Source: JAAURS01 sp044923475 (lineage in GTDB: Bacteria > Cyanobacteriota > Cyanobacteriia > Thermosynechococcales > Thermosynechococcaceae). From it: a DNA stretch of 64,000 nt. The notes under the pieces are model-generated. The model was given only the letters and a program-made list of their open reading frames with translations, did not search any database and was not told where the DNA came from. Where the stretch lies: NCBI RefSeq assembly GCF_044923475.1, contig NZ_CP137338.1, positions 1-64,000 on the forward strand, read 5' to 3'. The translations under genes were made by a program, and so were the position numbers. Positions 42,813 to 51,664 of this stretch are shown piece after piece. The stretch's first letter is position 1, and every line of letters begins with the position of its first letter.

Positions 42813-43883
42813 ATGTCGGTTTTATTGGCGATCGCAGTTTTAGCGCTGTTAATCGTGGTGCATGAGTCAGGGCATTTCCTGGCTGCGCGCGCCCAAGGGA
42901 TCTACGTCACTCGGTTTTCGATCGGATTTGGCCCCGTGCTGTGGAAATACCAAGGGGCGCAAACTGAATACGCCCTCCGCGCCATTCCATTGGGCGGCTA
43001 CGTCGCGTTTCCCGATGACGATGAAGGCGATAGCGGAATCTCCTCCGACGATCCATCTTTGATGAAGAATCGACCCATTTTGGACCGCGCGATCGTCATT
43101 AGCGCCGGCGTGATTGCCAATCTCATCTTTGCTTACTTTTTGATCTTCGCCCAGTTGGGCTGGCAAGGCATTCCCAACCCCCAGATCGCGCCGGGGATCG
43201 CCATCGTGCAACTGGTGCCAGATGCGAGTGCGGCAGCGCAGGCAGGCATCTTGCCGGGCGATATCGTCCTCGCTCTAAACGGGCAGACCCTCGGTACGGG
43301 AGAGTCCGCTGTCCAATCCTTCCAGGACCGGGTTAAGAGTAGTGCGGGTCAGCCTTTAACCTTAGACGTACGGCGAGAAGGCAAAGCACTGGAACTCAGC
43401 GTTACCCCCCAGCTAAGTCCAGAGAACGAGCCGTTAATTGGGGTGCGGTTGTCCCCCAATGCCAGCCTAAACCGAATTAAAACCCTGTCTCCTGTCAAGC
43501 TTCTGAACGCGGCATCTACAGAATTTCAAAATCTGCTGCTGCTTACGGTTGGCGGCTTTGGCCAACTCCTCAGCAATTTTCAAAATGCAGCCGGCCAAGT
43601 ATCTGGCCCCGTGGCCATTGTCAAAATTGGGGCAGATATTGCCCGAACGGATATCAGCCGCCTGCTTCAGTTTGGCGCGCTCATCAGCATCAACCTAGCG
43701 GTGATTAACAGCTTGCCTTTGCCTGCTTTAGATGGCGGACAGTTAGTATTCCTGCTGTTTGAAGGCATTTTTAGAAAGCCTTTACCTTCAGCCATTCAGC
43801 AGGGCGTGATGCAGACGGGTCTATTTTTCCTGTTAGGACTTGGCGTACTGCTGATCGCGCGCGATACCGTCAATCTGTTTTAA
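42813..43883 (+). CDS. rseP: Site-2 intramembrane zinc protease RseP
   Basis: The 356-aa M50 protease cuts membrane-bound anti-sigma factors or remnant signal peptides within the membrane. The zinc motif is VVHESGHFLAARA near residue 18. A PDZ domain lies at about 120-205 (AAAQAGILPGDIVLALNG), and the second motif SLPLPALDGGQLVFLLFE is in a C-terminal helix. The ATG at 42813 gives the family start MSVLLAIAVLALL. It is followed by nth after 44 bases. Confidence 0.95.
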   Translation: MSVLLAIAVLALLIVVHESGHFLAARAQGIYVTRFSIGFGPVLWKYQGAQTEYALRAIPLGGYVAFPDDDEGDSGISSDDPSLMKNRPILDRAIVISAGVIANLIFAYFLIFAQLGWQGIPNPQIAPGIAIVQLVPDASAAAQAGILPGDIVLALNGQTLGTGESAVQSFQDRVKSSAGQPLTLDVRREGKALELSVTPQLSPENEPLIGVRLSPNASLNRIKTLSPVKLLNAASTEFQNLLLLTVGGFGQLLSNFQNAAGQVSGPVAIVKIGADIARTDISRLLQFGALISINLAVINSLPLPALDGGQLVFLLFEGIFRKPLPSAIQQGVMQTGLFFLLGLGVLLIARDTVNLF

Positions 43884-43927
43884 AGCCATCTCTACTGTTG
43901 ATCGCGGTGGATGCTTTAATCGACACT

Positions 43928-44617
43928 ATGACTCCAAAACAGCTCACTCCAAAGCAGCGCGCCCTCGAAATCCTGACCCGCCTGAAGCATCTCTACCCCG
44001 ACGCAAAATGCAGTCTAGATTATGAAACGCCCGTCCAGTTGCTCGTGGCGACGATCCTCTCGGCTCAATGTACCGACGAACGCGTCAATCTGGTCACGCC
44101 AGCGTTGTTCGAGCGCTTTCCCAATGCCGAGGCGATCGCCGCCGCCCCCCTCGAAACCCTCGAACAGCTCGTCCGCTCCACGGGGTTCTATCGCAACAAG
44201 GCGCGCAATATTCAGGCCGCTTGTCACAAAATCGTGACGGAGTTTCGAGGAGAAGTCCCCAACTCCATGGAACAGCTGCTCACCCTGCCTGGTGTAGCCC
44301 GCAAAACATCCAACGTCGTCCTCGCTCACGCCTATGGGATCAACGCGGGCGTAACGGTCGATACCCACGTCAAGCGCCTCAGCTATCGCCTAGGGCTCAC
44401 GCAACAAACCGATCCCATTAAGGTGGAGCGAGACTTAATGAAACTGCTGCCCCAACCCGATTGGGAAAACTGGTCAATTCGGCTGATCTATCACGGACGC
44501 GCGACCTGTATGGCTCGCAAGCCAGACTGCGATTGCTGCAAACTTGCCGATCTCTGCACTTCTGCGGGGATGGCAGCCGCAAAGCCGACAAAATCTAAAT
44601 CTCCGCGTCCGAAATAA
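43928..44617 (+). CDS. nth: Endonuclease III
   Basis: Nth removes oxidised pyrimidines from DNA and nicks the abasic site. The helix-hairpin-helix LLTLPGVARKTSNVVL contains the catalytic Lys, and the catalytic Asp is in GVTVDTHVKRLSYRLG. The [4Fe-4S] loop has the spacing C-x6-C-x2-C-x5-C (CMARKPDCDCCKLADLC). The ATG at 43928 gives 229 aa; the frame is open to 43898. Confidence 0.96.
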   Translation: MTPKQLTPKQRALEILTRLKHLYPDAKCSLDYETPVQLLVATILSAQCTDERVNLVTPALFERFPNAEAIAAAPLETLEQLVRSTGFYRNKARNIQAACHKIVTEFRGEVPNSMEQLLTLPGVARKTSNVVLAHAYGINAGVTVDTHVKRLSYRLGLTQQTDPIKVERDLMKLLPQPDWENWSIRLIYHGRATCMARKPDCDCCKLADLCTSAGMAAAKPTKSKSPRPK

Positions 44618-44692
44618 AATAGATTTACTAGCAAAATATTGGTTACTATGGGAGATACTGTCTTCCACTATTTGCCGTTACTGTAGAAATCC

Positions 44693-44995
44693 ATGGCTAA
44701 AAAGAGCATGATCGAGCGTGAAAAAAAGCGCCAGGGACTGGTTGCGAAGTACGCTCACAAAAGAGCCGCGCTGAAGGAGCAATTTGCCAGCGCCGAGACT
44801 CAAGATGAAAAAATGGAACTCCACCGCCAAATCCAACGCCTTCCCCGCAACAGCGCTCCCAACCGAGTTCGGAATCGCTGCTGGGTCACGGGGCGCTCCA
44901 GAGGCTATTTCCGAGACTTTGGTCTATCCCGTCACGTCCTGAGAGAAATGGCCCACGAAGGTCTATTGCCTGGCGTGACCAAGTCCAGCTGGTAA
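44693..44995 (+). CDS. rpsN: 30S ribosomal protein S14
   Basis: The 100-aa S14 is of the zinc-independent long type, starting MAKKSMIEREKKRQGLVAKY and ending GLLPGVTKSSW. It contains RNRCWVTGRSRGYFRDFGLS. It is isolated from the main ribosomal operons, as in many cyanobacteria. A 28-bp palindromic repeat and a terminator follow. Confidence 0.97.
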   Translation: MAKKSMIEREKKRQGLVAKYAHKRAALKEQFASAETQDEKMELHRQIQRLPRNSAPNRVRNRCWVTGRSRGYFRDFGLSRHVLREMAHEGLLPGVTKSSW

Positions 44996-45025
44996 GGCGA
45001 TTTCTAGAAAAGAGAATCCCGAGTC

Positions 45026-45053
45026 GTAGGGGCACAAGGCCTTGCGTCCCTAC
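45026..45053. repeat. Dispersed 28-bp near-palindrome, copy 1
   Basis: The half-site GTAGGGGCACAAGG is followed by CCTTGCGTCCCTAC. It matches the perfect palindrome at 63959-63986 except at two positions. Palindromes of this type are dispersed in many cyanobacterial genomes. It lies between the rpsN stop and the terminator. Confidence 0.8.
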
Positions 45054-45113
45054 AGAATGGTTGGTAGTTTCTATTTCGGGAATAGTCTAAAAACCCAAGA
45101 CTTTTCCAAATTA

Positions 45114-45146
45114 AAAAAGGAGCGGGATTGACTCTCGCTCCTTTTT
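45114..45146. terminator. Bidirectional terminator between rpsN and the convergent gene
   Basis: AAAAAGGAGCG (45114-45124) pairs perfectly with CGCTCCTTTTT (45136-45146), giving T-runs on both strands. It can end rpsN and the convergent gene ending at 45192. Confidence 0.88.
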
Positions 45147-45191
45147 GTCGTAATTCGGATGGTTTTCGACTGCGCTCGCCCCGTCCGACTT

Positions 45192-45524
45192 TCAGCCCGG
45201 ACAGCAGGAATCGATCTCTAAAAATCGATTCAGCAGCAAATCGCTGACCGCATTGGCAACAGCAAACTCGCTATAAAAGCTTTTGGAAAAATCGAAGGTC
45301 TGCATTTCGGTCAAAATTGCCACGAGCAAACAACCGACGTCGTCCTCCCCTTCCATTCGCTGCCGCAGGTAGACGCTGGCCGCACGCTGGGCGATCGCGT
45401 CATTCGCGGGTTCCGGCAAGAACTCCTCGTTAAGCCACTGTTGGAGAACTTGCCGCAACCATACTGCTTCCCCCTGAGGATCGGTACTGGGGGGAAGCGT
45501 GATGGGTTGGATTGGGTCAGTCAT
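45192..45524 (-). CDS. Conserved cyanobacterial hypothetical protein
   Basis: The 110-aa acidic protein has VWLRQVLQQWLNEEFLPEP, the central segment IAQRAASVYLRQRMEGEDD, and a C-terminal pair of Cys in SCCPG. It is probably all-helical and soluble. I know it only as a conserved cyanobacterial protein. A strong terminator follows. Confidence 0.82.
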   Translation of the reverse strand: MTDPIQPITLPPSTDPQGEAVWLRQVLQQWLNEEFLPEPANDAIAQRAASVYLRQRMEGEDDVGCLLVAILTEMQTFDFSKSFYSEFAVANAVSDLLLNRFLEIDSCCPG

Positions 45525-45613
45525 GGCCTACCATCCTCCAGATTGCCACCCAAGAAAGTATCAAAACGTTTCTATTTTAAATTTTAAATAATAGAATTTT
45601 TAACAACTGCTGG

Positions 45614-46279
45614 CTAAGGTTGTTTTTGATTGTTCTTAGAAGGTTTGAGGTGGACTCGCCCGTTCTTGATGACTCGGAGCATCTCGCTCAGCTGTTGTTC
45701 TAGATCCATTAAAACCCGATCTGCATACTGATCGGACTCTTGGTGAATTTGCTCGCGCTCCCGATGGGAGTTCTGGCGCATAACGTCAATTTCCGCCTGC
45801 GTTTGACGGCGGACGCGCTCCATTTCCGAGATATTGCGCCGTCGCAATTCCTCAATTTCCTGCTGAATTTGATTGCGAAGCTGTTGGGCCTCTGCTTCAG
45901 CCTGCTGAATGATCGTCAGCTCGTCTGCAATTTGAGCGGCGCGCTGCTCTGCCGATTTGACGATTTCTTGGGCGTACTGTTTCGCCCGCGAAATAATTTC
46001 CTCGCGCTGGTTCAGCACTTTTTCTGCGGTACGAATCGTCTCGGGAATGCTATCCTGCACGGCAGTCAGCTGTGCCAGAATTTCTTCTTCGCTAATAAAG
46101 GTTCGGCCCGTCAGCGGCACCTTGAGCCCATCCAGAATAATAATTTCTTCGAGTTTCTCAAGCTGCTGCAGCAGCTCTAATCCTTGATTGTTCTTGGCGG
46201 GATGGCGATCGTATCCGTTTTCGAGGTCGGATCCGTTGGCATGGGTATCGATACTGAAGGAGGAGTTTTGGCGTAACAT
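45614..46279 (-). CDS. Coiled-coil protein, DivIVA/Cdv3-like
   Basis: The 221-aa protein has a short conserved part, LEKLEEIIILDGLKVPLTGR, then a coiled coil from about residue 65 to 195 rich in Glu, Gln and Arg. This resembles the cyanobacterial DivIVA-like division protein Cdv3, which positions the septum; the match is by pattern only. Its start overlaps the coaD end by 103 bases in another frame. The only later alternative, a GTG at 46120, would remove the conserved N-terminus. Confidence 0.72.
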   Translation of the reverse strand: MLRQNSSFSIDTHANGSDLENGYDRHPAKNNQGLELLQQLEKLEEIIILDGLKVPLTGRTFISEEEILAQLTAVQDSIPETIRTAEKVLNQREEIISRAKQYAQEIVKSAEQRAAQIADELTIIQQAEAEAQQLRNQIQQEIEELRRRNISEMERVRRQTQAEIDVMRQNSHREREQIHQESDQYADRVLMDLEQQLSEMLRVIKNGRVHLKPSKNNQKQP

Positions 46280-46740
46280 CTCTCTAACTCAATGGCTACG
46301 TTTTTTGGGACAAGATGGGCTACAGGGCCACCAAACTTAGCGATCTCTTTGACTAGGCTACTACTTAAAAAACTGTACTCGTTTGAGGTCGCTAAAAAAA
46401 CTGTTTCGGTGTGTTGAGAAAGGCTCTTATTGGTATGAGCCATTTGTAATTCATACTCGAAATCCGAGAGAACTCTCAATCCGCGAAGCAGGACTTGAGC
46501 GTGACGGCTTTGGGCATAGGTTACCGTCAATGTGTCAAAACAGTCAATTTCAATATTCGCTAAATGTTGAGTACATTCATGAATTTGGTGCATTCGCTCC
46601 TGCACTGTAAATAAGGAGTTCTTATTTGGATTCAGTGCTACTGCGACGATCAACCGCTCGTAGAGGCGAGCGGCTCGCTCGATCAAGTCGAGATGCCCCA
46701 GCGTAACCGGATCGAAGCTACCGGGGTAGATGGCAATCAT
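46177..46740 (-). CDS. coaD: Phosphopantetheine adenylyltransferase
   Basis: CoaD transfers AMP from ATP to 4'-phosphopantetheine in CoA synthesis. The nucleotidyltransferase motif YPGSFDPVTLGHLDLIERA is at the N-terminus, and SNEYSFLSSSLVKEIAKFGG (with the usual ISSS replaced by LSSS) is near residue 120. The family is about 160 aa, but this protein has 187. The last 28 residues, rich in Pro, Thr and Ser, lie in the 103-base overlap with the downstream coiled-coil gene. The original stop was probably lost. Confidence 0.94.
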   Translation of the reverse strand: MIAIYPGSFDPVTLGHLDLIERAARLYERLIVAVALNPNKNSLFTVQERMHQIHECTQHLANIEIDCFDTLTVTYAQSRHAQVLLRGLRVLSDFEYELQMAHTNKSLSQHTETVFLATSNEYSFLSSSLVKEIAKFGGPVAHLVPKNVAIELERCYAKTPPSVSIPMPTDPTSKTDTIAIPPRTIKD

Positions 46741-47085
46741 GATTCAGATAAGGTATGCACGCGATTATAGTCTATTCTTTCCGTTGGGACTGAAGGATAA
46801 CCCAATGTGACACAACCAATATCTGGCTGAAGCAAAGTAATTAGGACGATACTTCGCTGCATTTGAGCCACTCTAAAATTCAAATTTTCTTATATTGAGC
46901 TGCGATCGCGTTTTTTGACGCCTCCTCCAACCTTAAATCGTTGATAACTTGAGGTTGGCTTATGTCAAAACACTGATTTGTTTTTTTGATATAAGCCATT
47001 ACTAAAACGCATGCCTTTTCCCAGTTTGGATAAAGGCGTGCCTGTAGGAGCAAGACTTTGAGGGCATTGGGCCGATTTCCAGTCT
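46741..47085 (-). other. Structured intergenic region between lysS and coaD
   Basis: Three hairpins are tandem here. GGCTTATGTCAAAA (46957-46970) pairs over 14 bases with TTTTGATATAAGCC (46984-46997), with one G-T pair. CCAACCT (46927-46933) pairs with AGGTTGG (46952-46958), competing with the first for two bases. GCATGCCTTT (47009-47018) pairs with AAAGGCGTGC (47032-47041) and is followed by GTTTT on the minus strand, a likely lysS terminator. The rest is AT-rich and holds no gene. Confidence 0.6.
47003..47041 (-). terminator. Probable lysS terminator
   Basis: GCACGCCTTT and AAAGGCATGC form a 10-bp stem with one G-T pair on the minus strand, followed by GTTTTAG. It lies 45 bases beyond the lysS stop. 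The T-run is short. Confidence 0.6.
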
Positions 47086-48642
47086 TTAGTCAGTTGTGCC
47101 TTCAGCAGGCTCGGGTTTGAGCAGGGGGAAGGCGATTACATCGCGAATGCTGGGAGCGTCCGCAAGCAACATGACAAGTCGATCGATGCCGATACCTAAC
47201 CCCCCCGTGGGCGGCATTCCGTATTCCAGCGCTGTCAGGAAATCCTCATCTACGCCTTGGGCTTCGAGGTCGCCCGCAGCCTTGCGGGCAGACTGCGCTT
47301 CCATCCGCTGGCGCTGGTCGATGGGATCGGTTAGTTCTGAGAAACTATTCGCAGTTTCACGCCCCACCATAAAGAGTTCGAATCGCTCGACCAATCCTAG
47401 CTTAGAGCGGTGGGGTTTTGCCAAGGGTGAGATTTCGACGGGATAATCCAACACGAACGTGGGCTGAATTAATGTGGCTTCTACTTTTTGCTCAAACGCT
47501 GCGTTTAGGATTTGGCCGATGGTTTTGCAATCTTCTCCGCCAGCGATCCCCGCTTCTGCGGCTGCCTTTCGAGCGGCCTCGATCTCGGAGAAAAGTTCGA
47601 AATCTACGCCTGTTGCCTCTCGAACCAGTTCGTGCATCGTTACCCGCCGCCAGGGTGGCGTGAGGTCAATAGGTTGGCCTTGGTAAGTGACTTGCAAGGT
47701 CCCTAAAACAGACTGCGCCGCTTCCGTCACGATCGCTTCGGTGAGCGCCATCATGTCGTGGTAGTCGGCGTAGGCCTGGTACACCTCAATGGAAGTGAAT
47801 TCGGGATTGTGACGTGTCGAAATGCCCTCGTTGCGAAAAATGCGCCCCAGTTCGAACACTTTCTCGAAGCCGCCTACGATCAGCCGTTTCAGGTGCAGTT
47901 CCGTGGCAATGCGAAGGTACAGGTCCATTTCGAGCGTGTTGTGATAAGTCACAAAGGGCCGCGCGTCGGCTCCGCCTGCTTCGGTTTGCAGGACGGGGGT
48001 TTCGATTTCAATGAAGCCTTGGCGATCCAGGTAGCGCCGGATGGCAGCCGTAATCAGCGCGCGACGGCGAAAGGTTTCGCGGACGGTGGGGTTGACGATG
48101 AGATCGACATAGCGCTGACGGTAGCGCTTGGCAACATCCGTCAGTCCGTGCCATTTGTCCGGTAAGGGCAGCAGAGACTTGGTCAGGATGGCGTACTCGC
48201 GCGCGTAGACGGAGAGTTCTCCTTTGTCGGTGCGCTTGAGGGTGCCTTTAACGCCGATAAAGTCGCCGACGTCTGTGAGCTGCTTTAGATGGTCGAAGGC
48301 TTGGGGATCGGCTGCTTCCATCTCAGCTTGGATGCGAGCTTTTTCGAGGTAGAGCTGGATCGAACCCGTTTCGTCTTGCAGGGTAAAAAAGGCGAGTTTG
48401 CCAAAGACGCGTCGCGCTAGGATGCGTCCGGCGATCGCCACTTCTACGTCAACTTCTTCGCCATTGGGCAGATCTTTGAATTTTTCCTGAAGGGCTTGGG
48501 TCGAGTGGGTCGATTCCCAGTGATAAGCATAGGGATTTAGCCCCAAAGCTTTAATCTGCCCGACTTTTTCAAGGCGAGCGGCGCGAATATCGTCAAGGGC
48601 TGAATGACCTTGAGGCTGGGATCGATCTGAGTCGGAAGGCAT
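47086..48642 (-). CDS. lysS: Lysyl-tRNA synthetase, class II
   Basis: LysS charges tRNA(Lys). The N-terminal OB domain contains VAIAGRILARRVFGKLAFFT. Class II motif 1 is near residue 190 (GFIEIETPVLQTEAGGADAR), motif 2 is FRNEGISTRHNPEFTSIE, and motif 3 is GLGIGIDRLVMLL at the C-terminus. The 518-aa length is typical. It is a single-gene unit with hairpins downstream. Confidence 0.97.
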   Translation of the reverse strand: MPSDSDRSQPQGHSALDDIRAARLEKVGQIKALGLNPYAYHWESTHSTQALQEKFKDLPNGEEVDVEVAIAGRILARRVFGKLAFFTLQDETGSIQLYLEKARIQAEMEAADPQAFDHLKQLTDVGDFIGVKGTLKRTDKGELSVYAREYAILTKSLLPLPDKWHGLTDVAKRYRQRYVDLIVNPTVRETFRRRALITAAIRRYLDRQGFIEIETPVLQTEAGGADARPFVTYHNTLEMDLYLRIATELHLKRLIVGGFEKVFELGRIFRNEGISTRHNPEFTSIEVYQAYADYHDMMALTEAIVTEAAQSVLGTLQVTYQGQPIDLTPPWRRVTMHELVREATGVDFELFSEIEAARKAAAEAGIAGGEDCKTIGQILNAAFEQKVEATLIQPTFVLDYPVEISPLAKPHRSKLGLVERFELFMVGRETANSFSELTDPIDQRQRMEAQSARKAAGDLEAQGVDEDFLTALEYGMPPTGGLGIGIDRLVMLLADAPSIRDVIAFPLLKPEPAEGTTD

Positions 48643-48838
48643 AGTTTTGGTTGGCTAGTGCAGTGTGGGGATATCGAGCTTGGCGATCGCGAGTCCCTGG
48701 GTTGGTGGAGGGCATGATGGCAAGGCACAGATCACGATTATAGAAGAAGGATTGTCTTGGCAGACTCAAATCGGCTCGCGGTCTATCCCGTTACTTTTCG
48801 TTGCAAACTTGCCTCAGGCGGATAGAGGTTAGGTTTAC

Positions 48839-48861
48839 TTAAGGGAACCGCTTAACGGGAA
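48839..48861 (+). promoter_or_regulatory. Direct repeat upstream of sbtA
   Basis: TTAAGGGAA (48839-48847) and TTAACGGGAA (48852-48861) are near-identical direct repeats 18-40 bases before the sbtA ATG, with TATAAG at 48866. Inducible carbon genes are usually controlled by the LysR proteins CcmR/NdhR and CmpR; a match to their published sites is not evident. Confidence 0.3.
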
Positions 48862-48878
48862 ATTCTATAAGAACTATT

Positions 48879-49865
48879 ATGCAATCCAACTTAATCCTGT
48901 TTAATATTCTCAATCCGCCCGTTTTGTTCTTTTTTGTAGGCATGGCAGCCGTCCTGCTGAAGTCGGACCTAGAAATCCCGCAGCCATTACCCAAACTGTT
49001 CTCCCTCTATCTCTTGATGTCCATTGGATTTAAGGGAGGCTATGAAATTATTCAAAGCAGCCTTAATGTGGAAATTGGAGAGACGCTGCTAGCTGCAATT
49101 GTAATGGCTTGCGTTGTCCCCATTTATTCCTTTTTTATCCTCAGGCTCAAGCTCGATACGTACAATGCTGCCGCAGTGGCTGCGACCTACGGTTCCATTA
49201 GTGCGGTTACATTTATTACTGCCAGCGCATTCCTCACGAAGCTGGAAGTGAGCTTTGGGGGGCACATGGTCGCCGCCTTGGCCCTGATGGAATCGCCGGC
49301 CATTGTGGTGGGGATCGTGTTGATCAAGGCCTTTGCAAAGCGGGAGAAAGCAGATGATGGCGAGGTAGAGCCTCTAGCGTGGGGTGAGGTTTTTCGGGAA
49401 GCCTGCTTGAACGGCTCGGTCTTTCTGCTCATTGGCAGTTTAGTGGTTGGCGTATTGACGGGAGAGGCCGGGTGGCAAAAGCTCAAACCCTTTACGGAAG
49501 ACTCATTTTACGGCGTGCTGTGCTTTTTCTTGCTAGATATGGGGTTGATTGCAGCCCGACGGATCAGAGAATTGTTTAAAGCAGGACCGTTTATCCTGGG
49601 GTTCTCTGTCGCTACGCCTGTCCTGAACGCCACGATCGGGATTGGATTAGCCAAGTTAATTGGGATGCCAGCGGGGAACGCGTTGCTCTTTGCCGTGCTG
49701 TGCGCTAGCGCATCCTATATTGCTGTGCCTGCTGCCATGCGAATTACAATTCCTGAAGCCAATCCAAGCCTTTATATTTCAATGGCGCTGGCATTGACTT
49801 TTCCTTTTAATATCATTTTCGGGATCCCTTTTTACTTTCAAGTCATTCAAATGTTTTGGGTTTAA
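48879..49865 (+). CDS. sbtA: Sodium-dependent bicarbonate transporter SbtA
   Basis: SbtA is a high-affinity Na+/HCO3- symporter of the plasma membrane and part of the CO2-concentrating mechanism. The 328-aa protein has about ten hydrophobic helices in two inverted halves. AATYGSISAVTFITASAFL and ASASYIAVPAAMRITIPEA are family landmarks. sbtB follows after five bases, the standard operon. Two direct repeats, TTAAGGGAA (48839) and TTAACGGGAA (48852), lie upstream of the start near a TATAAG. Confidence 0.97.
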   Translation: MQSNLILFNILNPPVLFFFVGMAAVLLKSDLEIPQPLPKLFSLYLLMSIGFKGGYEIIQSSLNVEIGETLLAAIVMACVVPIYSFFILRLKLDTYNAAAVAATYGSISAVTFITASAFLTKLEVSFGGHMVAALALMESPAIVVGIVLIKAFAKREKADDGEVEPLAWGEVFREACLNGSVFLLIGSLVVGVLTGEAGWQKLKPFTEDSFYGVLCFFLLDMGLIAARRIRELFKAGPFILGFSVATPVLNATIGIGLAKLIGMPAGNALLFAVLCASASYIAVPAAMRITIPEANPSLYISMALALTFPFNIIFGIPFYFQVIQMFWV

Positions 49866-49870
49866 TCATT

Positions 49871-50161
49871 ATGGATGTTGTCAAACGCATTGAAATTATT
49901 GTGCCGACGGTCGAAGTGAATGCGGTGCTCAAGCGCTTTAAAAAAGTCGGCATTGTCAAGTACAACTTGATCGGTCACGTGGTCGGTCGCGGGGAGACGG
50001 GAGAGGTGGTTGAGGACTGGGACGATCATTCTGGCAATACTTATATCCTGACCACCTGTAAGGCTGGGGAAGAAGACAAGCTGTTTTGGGAATTGCAGCC
50101 GATCCTGCAAAAGTTCGGGGGCGTGTGTTTGGTGTCTGATGCAGTTTGCTATCGCTGTTAG
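49871..50161 (+). CDS. sbtB: PII-like signalling protein SbtB
   Basis: SbtB is a trimeric PII-like protein that binds adenine nucleotides, including cAMP and AMP, and controls SbtA. The 96-aa sequence starts MDVVKRIEIIVPTVEVNAVL, has a T-loop region GHVVGRGETGEVVEDW, and the conserved GGVCLVSDA near the end. The C-terminus is VCYRC, a CxxC pair that could be redox-active. Synechocystis SbtB has a C-terminal disulfide loop of different sequence. The ATG at 49871 fits the family start. Confidence 0.93.
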   Translation: MDVVKRIEIIVPTVEVNAVLKRFKKVGIVKYNLIGHVVGRGETGEVVEDWDDHSGNTYILTTCKAGEEDKLFWELQPILQKFGGVCLVSDAVCYRC

Positions 50162-50440
50162 TTGGCAGTGCAGTCATCCCAATGCCCGAGAAGGGGATCG
50201 AACTGCCTATCGGCTCGTGCCTCCTGGGATTGCCGCAATCGCATGTGCGTCGATCGAGGCCGAAGCTGATGATTCTGAACCGTGTCATGTGCTGGTTGAG
50301 TTTAAGTCATTGGCACGGGACAAGCGGAGGCTAACGAAGATCGAATGAACTTGTCTCTCTGATCAGACATTGGGATTGCTTTTGCCAAAGGGAAACGCTT
50401 TCTCCTGGTGATAGAGAATGCTTTTCAAAAAGGACGGCCT

Positions 50441-51289
50441 TTAGAGTTCGAGCGTCCCCGAAAACACCTTTTGAGCGGGTCCGGTCATAAATACAGCCCC
50501 ATCTAGGGCAGACCATTCAATATAGAGCGGACCGCCCGGCAGCTCGATCGTTGCAGCATTGGCGCAGTTTTCGGTCAAGACGCCCGCAACCACAGCGGCA
50601 CAGGCTCCCGTCCCGCAGGCTAGAGTTGCCCCCGCGCCCCGCTCCCAGACGCGCATTTTGAGGTAGTCGGGCCGCACGACCTCAATAAATTCCGTGTTGG
50701 TGCGTTGGGGAAAGGCGGCATGGTGCTCGAACTGCGGGCCTAGCCGTTCTAAGGCGATCGCCTCCACGTCCTCGACAAAGGTAACGCAGTGCGGATTGCC
50801 CATGCTCACGCAGGTGACAGCCCATGACTGTCCTGCCACGTCTAGGCTTACGTTGATTGCTTTGCGATCGGGAGCGGCCAACACGGTTGGAATATCTTGA
50901 CTCAGCAAATGCGGGGGACCCATATCGACCCGCACTTGACCGTCGGGCTGCACTTGAGGGGTAATGGGTCCCGCGAGCGTCGAGATCGTGTAAGTTTGGG
51001 CCTCTGTAGCTGCATCCCCTTCTAAATCGGCAATGAACCGCGCCAAACAGCGAATGCCATTCCCGCACATTTCTGGTTCGGAGCCGTCGGAATTGTAGAT
51101 CCGCATGGAGTAGTCGGACCCGGGTTCCCCCGGCAGCAGAAAGATGACGCCATCTCCACCTACCCCAAAATGGCGATCGCAGACCCGAGCCGCTTGCTCG
51201 GGCGACAGCAGCGGCGTTGTTTGCCCTCGATTATCGATCAAGACAAAATCATTGCCTAACCCTTGGTACTTTATAAATTCGATCTGCAT
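50441..51289 (-). CDS. dapF: Diaminopimelate epimerase
   Basis: DapF interconverts LL- and meso-diaminopimelate for lysine and peptidoglycan. The two catalytic cysteines are in EPEMCGNGIRCLARF and TLACGTGACAAVVAG. The N-terminus IEFIKYQGLGNDFVLIDN is typical. The ATG at 51289 is preferred (282 aa); the frame is open to 51301. It is divergent from hfq, an arrangement seen in other cyanobacteria. Confidence 0.97.
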   Translation of the reverse strand: MQIEFIKYQGLGNDFVLIDNRGQTTPLLSPEQAARVCDRHFGVGGDGVIFLLPGEPGSDYSMRIYNSDGSEPEMCGNGIRCLARFIADLEGDAATEAQTYTISTLAGPITPQVQPDGQVRVDMGPPHLLSQDIPTVLAAPDRKAINVSLDVAGQSWAVTCVSMGNPHCVTFVEDVEAIALERLGPQFEHHAAFPQRTNTEFIEVVRPDYLKMRVWERGAGATLACGTGACAAVVAGVLTENCANAATIELPGGPLYIEWSALDGAVFMTGPAQKVFSGTLEL

Positions 51290-51448
51290 GACCCTGGGCA
51301 ACCCCTAAACACAACTCAACCGTGCGGACGAGCCGCCAAACCTCGATCCTCAGCCTTAAAGAAAGCAGGCTATTCTGTACACTGTTAATAATTTACTATT
51401 TTTGCCTCATTGGGCTGCATTGTATTCTTATCGCGAGCCACATTGACT

Positions 51449-51664
51449 ATGAGTACCGAGCCTCAAACCGGAATGCCCAGCTTTCGCCAGCTTCAAAACT
51501 TAATTCAAACGGGAAGCGAGGTCGAACTCAAGCTGGTGACCAACGATCTCTTGGTCGGTAAAGTTCGCTGGCAGGACGATGTCTGTATTTGTCTCATGGA
51601 CCACTACGACCAGCAAACTATCGTGTGGAAACAGGCGATCGCTTTCCTCAAGCCAAAAGCCTAA
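51449..51664 (+). CDS. hfq: RNA-binding protein Hfq (cyanobacterial type)
   Basis: The 71-aa protein has a divergent Sm1/Sm2 fold: FRQLQNLIQTGSEVELKLVT, then NDLLVGKVRWQDDVCICLMD and IVWKQAIAFLKP. Cyanobacterial Hfq lacks the usual proximal-site KH motif. In Synechocystis it binds the pilus ATPase PilB1 and is needed for motility. The ATG at 51449 gives the family start. dapF lies divergently upstream; a GspE-N-domain gene follows. Confidence 0.93.
   Translation: MSTEPQTGMPSFRQLQNLIQTGSEVELKLVTNDLLVGKVRWQDDVCICLMDHYDQQTIVWKQAIAFLKPKA

Noticed and set aside
50139..50348. A 69-codon frame overlapping the end of sbtB.
   Set aside because: Composition and position suggest chance. The convergent gap before dapF appears non-coding.
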